DNA of 25,868 nucleotides, from the IMG/VR virus record IMGVR_UViG_3300001450_010582, positions 1-25,868 of that record; one strand, written 5' to 3'. The DNA comes from a virus. Below the pieces are notes generated by a model that saw nothing but the letters and a program-made list of their open reading frames with translations, did not search any database and was not told the DNA's origin. Every line of letters starts with the position of its first letter. The stretch's first letter is position 1. The translations under genes were made by a program, and so were the position numbers. Of this stretch, positions 19,201 to 24,389 are shown one piece after another.

Positions 19201-21885
19201 GATGAAGCGTACCAGGTTATCTACAACAAGTGGGTTGCTCAGGCTAAGAAGGAACTGATTAACAAGTTTGTTAAAGCTGAAATGGATCGGCTTAACATTA
19301 GTTATGGTTCAACCCTTGCTGACGCAGCAACCCGGATCGCAATTAGCCGAGAGCTTTACCAGGACTCGATGCCTATTGCGCTGCCGTCTCGCCTCGCTGA
19401 ATTAGTAGATGTTGTCCATCCTGAAGGCACCTACCAAAACAGGGAGCTAACAGTTGTTTCGGCTAAGGACATTGCAAACACAATCCGAACTAACCCCGAA
19501 ACAATTATTGAAGGCATGAACGCTGAGCTTAAAGCAAACGGAAAGAAGGCACTGACTAACGAGCAGGTGCTCGAGCTTACCGGCAACAGACCCAGCGAAA
19601 AATACCCAGTGGAAGTAGGCTCTAAACTAGATCAGCTAGCAGCAAAGCTAGAAAAATATGAAAGCCCTCAGTCTCTCGCAAAGAACGACGCTGAGCTTTA
19701 CAATAAGTTTGCTGATGCCTTTGCGATGAAAGACCAGGATTTATCTATGCCTGCCTTCCTTGCGCCGGATGGAAACTGGGTAACATCCCCACTAAAAGAA
19801 GCTGCTTACACTGGGGCTAAGAACAAAAGAACAGGGCTTGATACTTCGATCCAAGAGTTTGCATCTGATGGTGCAATGGGATCGTTTATGCACCCTGATT
19901 GGATGGAGTCTGTTGCGTTTAACGCTCAGCTATTTGATGCCATGTCATCTATGAATACATGGAACTCCATAATGAAAGGCAACGTTACCTTTGGTGCAAT
20001 GCTTACCCATCTTGGTAACACTTTAAGCCACTCACTAGCTGCCGCCCTGCACCGTGGTCAGAACCCTATTAGCTTATATAACGATGTTGCTATGACAGCA
20101 TGGGCATTTAGGGCTTGGTCAAGAGAAAAGTCTGGCTTTGCTAACAAAGCATCAGGCATTAAGGATGCTGGTCGCTGGTTTGATCGAGACGCCTTTGAAG
20201 CTTTAGATGCTTACGCAAGCCTAAAGAACTTAGACTTTATTTCAGTAGAAAATGTGAAGCCTATTTTTGGTGGCGACTCACTACCAGGCAAAGCCTTTGG
20301 TTTAAAAGAAAAAGCTTTAAAGAAGCTGTATCAAATGGAGGACAACGCACCCCGTTTGTTTGAGGCGGTAAGCGAGTACAAATCAATTACCAAGGACCTT
20401 TCAAAGCTAAAGGATGGTGAGTTCTTAGAGCTTCAGACAAGCCGCAATGGTTACGCTGTAATCACCAAGCGAGGAGAAAGGTTTATGCAGGGTGGTAGAG
20501 AGCTAAACCAGCAGGGCCTAAGAAAGCTCAAGGTTAGCCAGGCTATGTGGCGTGCATCCAACCGAGTTGTTAACTACTCGCACATTCCTCGCTTCATTAA
20601 AGAGATGCGAATTGGGAACATGGGAATGCTTGCTACCTTTATCAGCCCATTCATTAGCTTTCCTTATCTTGCTTTGGATATTCCCTACGTTAAGAAAGGT
20701 ATCTTAGCTGGTACCCTGTTTGATGGAGGCATGAATTCTCGAGGCAAAACAAACAGCGTTGATATTCTAACATCTAGATCAAGGCAGGATACACTTAGGG
20801 CTGTTCGGGTTGGCGCTTACGGTATGGCAATGGCTGGCATTGCTCATCCGAATACCAACGACCTCCAGGAAATGAACAGGTTTAAACAGGAGCCGGGCTC
20901 TGTATCTAGTGCTCTAGTTAGAAGCACACCAAACCATAATGTTATCCAGACCTGGCGCTGGAACAATGCCAACCAATTTGAAATGACTTTCCTTGCACTA
21001 GAAAATATCCTGGCTGCTCAAGCGTGGATAGCTAGTGGGTACCTTGAGGCTACTGATGGTGGTTTGTTTGGCTCGAAGAAGCCAAACAAAACCATGCGTT
21101 ATTTCCAGCGAGCTACAGCAGAAGGAAGAGTCTTAACTCCGAAAGATATTACTCGACTCGGCGCTTTGTCTGGCAACTTTTGGTTGAGACCTTTGGTTAA
21201 AATGCTTTACTCTGATGACTCGGGTCGATCTAAAGGCTGGCTTGATTTACCAGCTGCTCTTGATGGGTTAGCTGGCGCTCTAATCGGAACAGACAATTGG
21301 TCCTTTGCTAAAACAGCAGCCCCCCTTGCAGGCTACTCTCCAAAGGGGCAATTCTCTAGCTACCGTTCTTTGATTGATGACCTAGAAAGAACTGACCAGC
21401 TTCAGTTTGAAAAGCTAAACCCTCAACAGCAGATGGACTTTATGCTTGAGCATTTTGTCGAGGGCATTAGCCGTGTCTACTTTAGAAGTAGAAAGATTCT
21501 AGAGAACGACAAGCAAATCAATCAGGCAACTCGCAATCTTCTAACCGGCATTCGGGGTGGAATGATTAACGGGCTAGATAAACAAATCAAAGAATCGACC
21601 AATGAAACAGAGCGCCGAAAACTTCAGTCTTTAAGGACACTTGTGGACCGCTCAATAAAAAAATATGCTAAAGCGCAGGGCGATTTCTATCGGAAGCTGA
21701 GAGATGTTGAAGCTTACCGTGGAGTTGTATCTAAAGATAAGCTAGCTAAGGACAAAGGATACAACCTTAAACTGCGGCTGCTTCAAGGTGCTCGAGGCGC
21801 AAAAGAAGATGCAAGACAGACTCTTGATCGAGAGCAGCAACAAATAAAACAGCGTGCCAAAGCAGCACGAGAAAGAGTGAAATAA
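13228..21885 (+). CDS. Giant (2885-aa) putative internal virion / DNA-ejection protein
   Basis: GTG start seven bases after a GGAG site. Uninterrupted frame of 8.66 kb. In order: Glu/Pro-rich N-terminus (1-75); a Gly/aromatic-rich region; hydrophobic patches at ~320-375 (GGLLGAVLAAV, PMIILGLAGPKIM); a Pro/Gln linker at ~640-690; charged helical regions; a long Ala/Lys/Glu/Gln coiled-coil stretch at ~1230-1400; more helical segments; and a C-terminal third with hydrophobic blocks at ~2254-2278 (FGAMLTHLGNTLSHSLAAAL) and ~2465-2495 (MLATFISPFISFPYLALDIP). The final ~150 residues are highly basic and helical. The C-terminal third resembles, from memory, large polyvalent/internal virion proteins of other podophages. 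I see no T7-type RNA polymerase, protease or helicase signature. Third of three consecutive ejection-type genes, hence a T7 gp16-like channel or injected-protein role is inferred. Confidence 0.65.
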   Translation: MVKVPSPDFVDPYEVQEEERSRIAGRPTRIEGLPDTLPEETAPEKVTQAQAQVNEWDQVENTQPEPAPEPVDYSWARKFGSGVPGFIYGAGTGLAHGAQALGVLPTGGNIDLYFNYFTDDNFYQKLNSAPSRKTFLELLAYNKGRGFAEEVDKQDKDFAKAVTARPPQNLLEYGYPGTTFHRELPGQDEEKTFLTEALGLYIDEGFKNSPLYKASPVYWDTLEAEGNPEFDQMVSLYDESYELKRRTEYPEYNTVFEGYQGFVDHSIQLAQQDAGWWQGVKQDFTMMGAGTWEFLLTGSGFGEDKVNETPWESSKKMGAHLTGGLLGAVLAAVEPDRGGAVFPEGMPLIGGARMPAGFRKPMIILGLAGPKIMNIVRGKISKAQAKRVAEFRKKDPAFDAMLRKFEMGEAAYPKASQLPPQVRYGKALNKLDQATGIPSQIGRALEAPITKAVKIGDDGIARPRLPMRTNKKVLKGKKEPSFGEPVPGAPRQMQWGDLTSSLLHGAGMWVWTGAPELGFLNPGLRLAHSALQNNNFYNGALNKMRAKFQRSWENTTEDTPTADRMSFFHHKIQDMARETRGAEFVSQAKQQAKDGTPPEWTPMPDVEYLAQERPGEVVMGGVFDPQRQPEARTLTPRIVAVKGPPLKGGDPVTPAEVPTQRQAQPQKRFTLEQLREKADLDFPLYDFPESTQRRPGFGEPINAGTAAPERPPAYSVQLGQGGYDVVNVMSKTTAQGIENARMIPAMKQAAQSYIKDMQDGIALLKKAIAKDKVEAPGRKGTWAKANKRRRQEIAYLESSINAIETAVREISETLGREAETSSGLQQLFAETKFASRGTKESINKSIEQAAPIADQSGVAGVEVFAFKDLIWESARDILEAENEALLTRQASVLKKLEVAHGRRAVANALNESRKEGTADLTPDGTIIEGTPLARLVQEGAPVRRTRPQGDYARQDKRGAPDPSEWTLDRDGRPIKEDTYYAWETLAEEVPVSEGAVWLLDSKGRPILRESMDVTKGNPDALSTPDFLAKLDEGKMRPKRNVAPGPRSQRAKEIDTFFDESKSALEELSFQDLAKKAGELGLLVKKPKKKTLVEWKGTARATEPQLTIDPKTGQFIKRSKVTSAQDVAVYEIGNESFTIDAAGRAKLIDKIARLEASEKAFAPEVIPETAAAKTAPKEFNSFNTLEAFNKRKEEGFYKGDGAASKQYKDWTRVIDQEGLLWDVEKGNWYKPKEALALESAAQKRANEQGLAKERATIKAEQSVARAEQGLSFAKQKAANILDEVNKRSQQQQEYLGRPRSTRAKAVIARTRTANKERDYAASEQAKAKDLVNKAEQRLKAAKENLRKEQQQPVATEPRKAEATTQRAGIPEDPKQTFKNKAEADRLAREQKAEDAAVAETGGPAKQTAKQVYYKTQFDLLTNRSLRGEQVGLDMYNLMRGLAKEPDIQRAKTGEFTGVPFDAKQGTTKLKMFKSALSYMPEGLGTKGKTTDPTRYPNARAEVEAYIKGEMPRDLLAKEKRTVDRFGEQLNKDINRIDEAFIEGKITPDERVSSLADLLKQLDEDIMEGLREVSDEYLGDKNRAEPALEGFKRRDTSRKKPRFARSVVGRYALRRAESKMQPPPKGMSVVEAKGVKSLPGITTKKRGPGIARRLHAKEVIPLLESARLSLENAQTQNVSIPRTREYILTKEVNKILEGREATSGSNQFKQMVAQARDAYGKNQPLTQLLERAYESSMSMPEKFVFERVIRSLEADTGKIYQGIQRVFHNKKTLKAELARANEVKPDVPAMEVDITSTQKGSPLKESKPPTVGFRQDFPSIGDVPMPQWLKSELQRTRLKFEDKAGMSPAQSNAFLASIMDAFSDGISLLASPTAKKYAAEGAIRAIEQQLGRPLNKAENARLTKAFNDYLQQFDRPFEGRSSLAEYADAPDYSSPAALARSVIRKIPSNFLIKGKDGAVLATVNPGKIFFNELSSLRKRDAKGKANKDLKKIQDEAYQVIYNKWVAQAKKELINKFVKAEMDRLNISYGSTLADAATRIAISRELYQDSMPIALPSRLAELVDVVHPEGTYQNRELTVVSAKDIANTIRTNPETIIEGMNAELKANGKKALTNEQVLELTGNRPSEKYPVEVGSKLDQLAAKLEKYESPQSLAKNDAELYNKFADAFAMKDQDLSMPAFLAPDGNWVTSPLKEAAYTGAKNKRTGLDTSIQEFASDGAMGSFMHPDWMESVAFNAQLFDAMSSMNTWNSIMKGNVTFGAMLTHLGNTLSHSLAAALHRGQNPISLYNDVAMTAWAFRAWSREKSGFANKASGIKDAGRWFDRDAFEALDAYASLKNLDFISVENVKPIFGGDSLPGKAFGLKEKALKKLYQMEDNAPRLFEAVSEYKSITKDLSKLKDGEFLELQTSRNGYAVITKRGERFMQGGRELNQQGLRKLKVSQAMWRASNRVVNYSHIPRFIKEMRIGNMGMLATFISPFISFPYLALDIPYVKKGILAGTLFDGGMNSRGKTNSVDILTSRSRQDTLRAVRVGAYGMAMAGIAHPNTNDLQEMNRFKQEPGSVSSALVRSTPNHNVIQTWRWNNANQFEMTFLALENILAAQAWIASGYLEATDGGLFGSKKPNKTMRYFQRATAEGRVLTPKDITRLGALSGNFWLRPLVKMLYSDDSGRSKGWLDLPAALDGLAGALIGTDNWSFAKTAAPLAGYSPKGQFSSYRSLIDDLERTDQLQFEKLNPQQQMDFMLEHFVEGISRVYFRSRKILENDKQINQATRNLLTGIRGGMINGLDKQIKESTNETERRKLQSLRTLVDRSIKKYAKAQGDFYRKLRDVEAYRGVVSKDKLAKDKGYNLKLRLLQGARGAKEDARQTLDREQQQIKQRAKAARERVK
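15153..15179. repeat. In-frame 11-bp C7/G7 hairpin inside the giant gene
   Basis: GGGTCCCCCCC pairs perfectly with GGGGGGGACCC across a TTAAG loop, read as KGPPLKGGDP. It falls in the Pro/Gln-rich linker of the giant protein (residues ~642-651), a place that should tolerate extra residues. The homopolymer arms make it prone to indels. Its core is nearly identical to that of the intergenic hairpins at 1057 and 25531. Confidence 0.72.
18961..18983. repeat. In-frame GATCGCC..GGCGATC hairpin inside the giant gene
   Basis: GATCGCC(C)CTT faces AAGGGCGATC with one bulged C and a TG loop, read as FDRPFEGRSS. Same C-run/TT-AA/G-run pattern as the other hairpins. Confidence 0.55.
21061..21093. repeat. 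In-frame stem-loop near the 3' end of the giant gene
   Basis: GGTTTGTTTGGCT faces AGCCAAACAAAACC with one bulged A in the right arm and loop CGAAGA, read as GLFGSKKPNKT. It is AT-richer than the C/G-run family and may be unrelated. Confidence 0.4.
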
Positions 21886-22007
21886 TGCCTAAGACTATTG
21901 TTCAGTATATTGGACCAGGCAACGTGCGGCATGAGATCATCGTGCTTGATGAAGAGCCCGCAAAGAAAGCAGCGAAGAAAAAAGCTGAGCCGAAGAAGAA
22001 GAAGTGA
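21885..22007 (+). CDS. 40-residue protein with Lys-rich tail, unknown function
   Basis: A small ORF that begins on the last base of the giant gene's stop (TAATG) and ends by sharing GTGA with the next gene, so it fills the gap exactly. The first 22 residues are a beta-like segment (TIVQYIGPGNVRHEIIVL). The rest is acidic (DEEP) and then a run of Lys/Ala ending in EPKKKK. Proteins of this size with an initial 'IxYIGPxxxxHEI' strand segment occur among phage tail genes as I recall, but I cannot assign a family. The Lys tail resembles that of the 1100-1480 product. A virion minor protein or an assembly cofactor are guesses. The perfect junctions on both sides are the main support for it being real. 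Confidence 0.65.
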   Translation: MPKTIVQYIGPGNVRHEIIVLDEEPAKKAAKKKAEPKKKK

Positions 22008-22666
22008 ATCCGTTTCTTCTACAGCCAGTACCCACCGGTGACGCATCCGCTCGCTACGAGCGGCTGAGTCACGGTAGCACGACATGGCACGACCTGATGC
22101 CGACGCCTGCTAATGGGACAGATGGCACGACTGGCGCTGCGTTTACCTGGCCTAACTTCAATGGCGAAAGCTTCGTCACGATTGGCAACCCTGCAAAGCT
22201 AAACTTTGCCGGGGCCTTTACTCTTTGCACTTGGGCCTACCAAGACTCCGGTGTCCCTCATCAGGGAACTGAATTTTTTATTGGTAAAGATGGCGGGCTC
22301 GGCCGAGATGTAGGTTTAACGTCGGCTGATAATGCAAACGACATTAAAGGCTTTGTCTTTGAGGGCGGCTTTGCGGCTGCTCAGTATACCGGTTCAGGCC
22401 CTGGCGCTTTTTATTACTTGGTCTTTGTTAACGAAGGGCCAGGCAACAATCTGAAGTTGTATGTTGACGGGATTCTTCGAGCCACTAACACAGGAAAAGG
22501 CGTAGAAGAAAGTTGGTCAGCAGGGACGGCTTGGGAGTTTGGCCGAGACCAAGCACCTGATAATTACCTTACGGGTATTCTTGACACCGGCCGCTTTTAC
22601 TCCAGAGCTTTAAGCCCCGACGAAATACTTAGAGACTATCATGCCGGCAAGCCGGCGCATCCATAG
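22004..22666 (+). CDS. LamG/concanavalin A-like lectin-fold protein, candidate receptor-binding protein
   Basis: A 220-residue protein starting at GTG 22004 (GTGA overlap), with an AAGAAGAAGAAG purine run as ribosome site. From residue ~45 it is a single LamG-type jelly roll: FNGESFVTIGNPAKLNFAG, then AFTLCTWAYQ, a central FFIGKDGG strand, YYLVFVNE, NNLKLYVDGILRATNT, WEFGRD and the diagnostic ending ILDTGRFYSRALSPDEILRDY. This matches the LamG 'g.ld.vriYnRaLs.eEi..ly' signature. Such domains bind glycans. In phage tail modules they usually sit on receptor-binding fibres, though whole fibres are longer. No signal peptide is present. It follows the ejection genes and precedes lysis genes, where podophages often keep fibre genes. 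Binding specificity cannot be told. Confidence 0.72.
   Translation: MNPFLLQPVPTGDASARYERLSHGSTTWHDLMPTPANGTDGTTGAAFTWPNFNGESFVTIGNPAKLNFAGAFTLCTWAYQDSGVPHQGTEFFIGKDGGLGRDVGLTSADNANDIKGFVFEGGFAAAQYTGSGPGAFYYLVFVNEGPGNNLKLYVDGILRATNTGKGVEESWSAGTAWEFGRDQAPDNYLTGILDTGRFYSRALSPDEILRDYHAGKPAHP
22047..22063. repeat. CCGCTCG/CGAGCGG hairpin near the start of the LamG gene
   Basis: Perfect 7-bp arms with loop CTA, read in frame as SARYER. It lies 43 bases after the start codon, where it could affect translation after initiation. It lacks the C-run/TTAA core. Confidence 0.45.
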
Positions 22667-22674
22667 GAAAAAGA

Positions 22675-22953
22675 ATGAGCTTTTTAAATAAGAACAATCC
22701 CGTCTGGTCATCATCAACGACGACCACACTTGTTACGATCAGCGGTAAGTTTGATACCATTGCCGGCCGAGACGGAACAACGATCGTATCTAATCACGGT
22801 CCTGTTAATCTTTATGTTGGTACTGTAGAGCATCCCACTACGGGTATCCTGCTTCAGCCTGGCGCAGCACTAACCCTAGCTATGCAGCCTGGCGTTACCA
22901 TTTATTTAAATGATAACAGCCAAACAGCAGTCTATACCCTTGTGGAATTCTGA
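22675..22953 (+). CDS. Small beta-rich protein of unknown function (92 aa)
   Basis: It starts after an AGGAAAAAGA site eight bases past the LamG gene, and ends at a TGATG junction with the peptidase gene. The protein is Thr/Val/Gly-rich with alternating strands: TTTTLVTISGKFDTIAG, TIVSNHGPVNLYVGT, GILLQPGAALTLAMQPGVTIYLN, AVYTLVEF. The 'NxGPVNLYVGT......GILLQPGAALTL' arrangement resembles small phage beta-sandwich or decoration-type proteins in which a normalised strand pair is followed by an 'l.pG....l' strand. I recognise no family with certainty. A fibre accessory, head-decoration or trimeric knob protein are candidates. No cysteine, TM helix or signal sequence is present. Confidence 0.55.
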   Translation: MSFLNKNNPVWSSSTTTTLVTISGKFDTIAGRDGTTIVSNHGPVNLYVGTVEHPTTGILLQPGAALTLAMQPGVTIYLNDNSQTAVYTLVEF

Positions 22954-23348
22954 TGACACCCGGCTGGCCTCCAAATTTCAGTCCGTTCGAGTTCCGTTGC
23001 AAGTGTTGCGGGACCATTGGGAACGAGCATACCGCACGTCATCTGGCGTGGGAACTGCAACGTATCAGGGAACTGGTAGGCCCGCTGAAGATCAACAGTG
23101 CGTACCGATGCCCGAAGCACAACAAGAAGGTAGGCGGAGCATTCCAAAGCCTGCATCTTGAGAGCATGGCAGCGGACCTAGTTGCCACAGAGATTACGCC
23201 CGACAAGCTACAGGACACGATCCTTGGCTTGATGGAACACAACCGCATTCCCAATGGTGGGCTTGGAAGGTACAACACCTTCACTCACTACGACATTAGA
23301 TTAACCCCAGCACGCTGGGACCATAGGAGCAATCAAAATGAAACGTGA
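22953..23348 (+). CDS. M15-family zinc peptidase (D-Ala-D-Ala carboxypeptidase-like endolysin)
   Basis: A 131-residue peptidoglycan peptidase, the likely endolysin of the cassette. It has the peptidase M15A signature: INSAYRCPKHNKKVGG (residues 47-62), then SLHLESMAAD with zinc ligands His68 and Asp75, and GGLGRYNTFTHYDIR with ligand His112 and Asp114. The usual family form is 'SGYRCPxHNxxVGGAxxSxHxxGxAAD'; here Ala replaces the Gly of SGYR and the Gly of HxxG is Ser (HLES), both mild deviations. Cysteines 16, 18 and 19 form the CKCCG group common at the N-terminus of this subfamily. No signal peptide is present, so it needs a holin to reach the wall. The reaction is cleavage of the peptide stem near D-Ala or of cross-links, acting in the periplasm. 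It overlaps the next gene by 11 bases. Confidence 0.87.
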   Translation: MTPGWPPNFSPFEFRCKCCGTIGNEHTARHLAWELQRIRELVGPLKINSAYRCPKHNKKVGGAFQSLHLESMAADLVATEITPDKLQDTILGLMEHNRIPNGGLGRYNTFTHYDIRLTPARWDHRSNQNET

Positions 23349-23664
23349 ATTTATAGCTGACAGCGTTCTTAAAGCAAGGGCTGCTGGCAGAATGCTAGCA
23401 GAAAAACGCAAAGGACCCAGAGGAAAAAGCAACACTCGCCGCTATGAGGACATGGGTGACAATGACGGCATGCAAGATGCTGTAAACCCTAAGCCTAAAT
23501 TCAGAGTTAGCAATGTAGAAGACCCCAAGAAGATCAAGCGCAAGGCTAAGCCTAAAGCAAAAGATCCCAAACGAGGGCTTAAGCCAGGCGAGATGCGGGG
23601 AACTTCAGCACAACGAAAGCGCACACTCGAAGCCACTAAACAAAAACGACGGAGTAGTTACTAA
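23338..23664 (+). CDS. Highly basic small protein of unknown function (108 aa)
   Basis: The ATG at 23338 lies behind TAGGAG, overlapping the peptidase gene by 11 bases. Composition is dominated by Lys/Arg/Pro/Gly with no hydrophobic core. The N-terminal ~25 residues may form a helix (FIADSVLKARAAGRMLAEKRK). A short acidic island (EDMGDNDGMQDA) follows, and the rest is KPKAKDPKRGLKPGEMRG-type basic low complexity ending in QKRRSSY. The protein is probably disordered and nucleic-acid or capsid-DNA binding, but this is inference from charge alone. Its stop shares a base with the holin-like gene start (TAATG), so it belongs to the lysis and basic-protein cluster. It is not a recognisable spanin: no TM helix or lipobox is seen. 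Confidence 0.6.
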   Translation: MKREFIADSVLKARAAGRMLAEKRKGPRGKSNTRRYEDMGDNDGMQDAVNPKPKFRVSNVEDPKKIKRKAKPKAKDPKRGLKPGEMRGTSAQRKRTLEATKQKRRSSY

Positions 23665-23885
23665 TGGATAAGATGAAGAGTCGTAAGCTGTGGCTGTCTA
23701 TACTGGCAGCAGTTCTCCCTTTGATTGCTAAGCATTTCTTTCCTAGCTTGCCAACCGAAGCCATCCTTGCTTCAGTGCTTGGCGCTGTGTCTGGTGTGAT
23801 GGGCATCAGCATGGAAGATGTAGCTAAGCAGAAGCGGGCTGCCCTGGAGGCAGCCGCTTCCTCTGCAAAAAAGCCCTCAGAATAA
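23664..23885 (+). CDS. Holin-like two-TM membrane protein (zero-frame product, 73 aa)
   Basis: A short protein with a basic N-terminus (MDKMKSRK), a first hydrophobic segment at ~8-22 (LWLSILAAVLPLIAK), a short FFPSLP turn, a second hydrophobic segment at ~31-48 (AILASVLGAVSGVMGI) and a charged helical tail (EDVAKQKRAALEAAASSAKK). This two-TM hairpin, beside the endolysin, fits a class II holin or pinholin-like protein that releases or activates the peptidase. The start is at a TAATG junction with a GGAG site further upstream; Met4 is an alternative start. The end carries an unusual element: codons GCA AAA AAG form a -1 slippery heptamer just four codons before the TAA. See the separate entries for the slippery site and the -1 extension. 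Holin identity is inferred, not demonstrated. Confidence 0.68.
   Translation: MDKMKSRKLWLSILAAVLPLIAKHFFPSLPTEAILASVLGAVSGVMGISMEDVAKQKRAALEAAASSAKKPSE
23867..23873 (+). promoter_or_regulatory. Putative -1 ribosomal frameshift site A AAA AAG
   Basis: In the holin-like gene's frame the bases read GC-A AAA AAG, the exact heptamer and phase of the E. coli dnaX frameshift signal. A GGAGG sequence lies upstream at 23846-23850, 16 bases before the heptamer; in dnaX the stimulatory Shine-Dalgarno is nearer, about 10 bases. I found no strong hairpin immediately downstream. Slippage would move ribosomes into the long -1 frame ending at 24088. The alternative is a one-base error in the A-run of the assembly. 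Confidence 0.5.
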
Positions 23886-24088
23886 TACCCCCTGTTATAC
23901 TACGCCCTGGCGATAGCGGCGGCCTTGATCTTTCTCTTAGTGGGAATGATCATCGGTGGGACGCTGGTGCTGCTGTTAGACATACGCTCGGACGAGACTT
24001 CGATCTCACCGCACAACTGTCAGCCGGAGCCAAGTGGGGCGGAGCCACCGATTGGCAAGGAACCGTAGGGATGAAGTGGAGATGGTAA
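23873..24088 (+). CDS. -1 frame extension of the holin-like gene (71 codons), no start codon of its own
   Basis: In the -1 frame relative to the holin-like gene the sequence is open from 23828 to a TAA at 24086-24088, and the next gene's ATG starts one base later. After slippage at 23867-23873 the product would be 70 + 71 = 141 residues. The extension has a Pro-rich linker (IIPPVILRPGDSGG), then alternating strands: LDLSLSGNDHRWDAGAAVRH, GRDFDLTAQLSAGAKWGG, DWQGTVGMKWRW. Alternation of small/polar and hydrophobic residues and a terminal aromatic (KWRW) are typical of outer-membrane beta-strands. Codon choice (CTT, GAT, GCT, GTT, GGC) matches the phage's other genes. No ATG, GTG or TTG occurs in this frame before its last five codons, so it is either reached by frameshift, by a rare start, or belongs to a gene broken by an indel. 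It might link inner and outer membrane during lysis; that is speculation. Confidence 0.55.
   Translation, partial: ALRIIPPVILRPGDSGGLDLSLSGNDHRWDAGAAVRHTLGRDFDLTAQLSAGAKWGGATDWQGTVGMKWRW
23925..24068 (+). CDS. Possible overprinted membrane ORF in the zero frame after the holin stop
   Basis: Immediately after the holin-like stop the same frame is open again to TAG 24066-24068. It encodes a strongly hydrophobic run (LLYYALAIAAALIFLLVG, then MIIGGTLVLLLDIR) and a hydrophilic Pro-rich end with one Cys (SPHNCQPEPSGAEPPIG). Possible starts are TTG 23925, GTG 23940 and ATG 23946; none has a convincing ribosome site, so the given start is arbitrary. Codon use (CTG, GCG, ATA, GCC) differs from the other genes and favours the -1 frame as the older one. 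If expressed, it would be a one-TM protein with a Pro-rich tail, loosely spanin-like, but there is no lipobox. It may be a chance by-product. Confidence 0.25.
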   Translation: MIFLLVGMIIGGTLVLLLDIRSDETSISPHNCQPEPSGAEPPIGKEP

Positions 24089-24089
24089 A

Positions 24090-24374
24090 ATGAGACGCTC
24101 ACCTGCGATGGGGTCTTATGGGCTGCCTGTACCTGGAAGCTCATCCGGCACACGACCAAGGAAGAAGGTTCGGTTTACCAGGACCAAATCTAAAGCTAGA
24201 GAAGAAGCAGCAAAGAACAAAGCCAAACTCAAAAAGCTTGAAGAGCGCATGAGAAAGCTTAAAGTTATAGGCAAAGACCAGAAGATTTCAAAGAAGCTCA
24301 AGCCTGAGCAGTTTGAAAAAGGTGTAGATAAAAGTAAACATGATCACCGACGCTTTCGGTATGATCGCGAATAA
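24090..24374 (+). CDS. Basic protein with MRRSP..G.YGLPV N-terminal motif (94 aa)
   Basis: ATG with a GGAG site at 24078-24081, one base after the -1-frame stop. The first 20 residues (MRRSPAMGSYGLPVPGSSSG) are shared with the gene two positions downstream; 14 of 20 positions are identical. A basic, probably helical region follows (KAREEAAKNKAKLKKLEERMRKLK, residues ~34-57), a coiled-coil-like Lys/Glu/Leu segment, and a basic end (KSKHDHRRFRYDRE). No hydrophobic core or enzyme motif is seen. I do not recognise a family. The shared tag may act as a sorting or capsid-incorporation signal, or both proteins may derive from a duplication with divergent bodies. Confidence 0.6.
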   Translation: MRRSPAMGSYGLPVPGSSSGTRPRKKVRFTRTKSKAREEAAKNKAKLKKLEERMRKLKVIGKDQKISKKLKPEQFEKGVDKSKHDHRRFRYDRE

Positions 24375-24389
24375 CACGGAGAGAATAGC

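Noticed and set aside
13228-21885. N4-type virion RNA polymerase in the giant protein
   Set aside because: I looked for single-subunit RNA polymerase hallmarks (motif A with DxxxxR, motif B KxxxxxxYG, HDD-type motif C) and saw none convincingly placed.
23883-24068. Stop-codon readthrough of the holin-like TAA into the zero-frame hydrophobic ORF
   Set aside because: TAA followed by T is normally an efficient stop, and no readthrough context was seen. The slippery heptamer offers a better explanation for downstream coding, though in the other frame.
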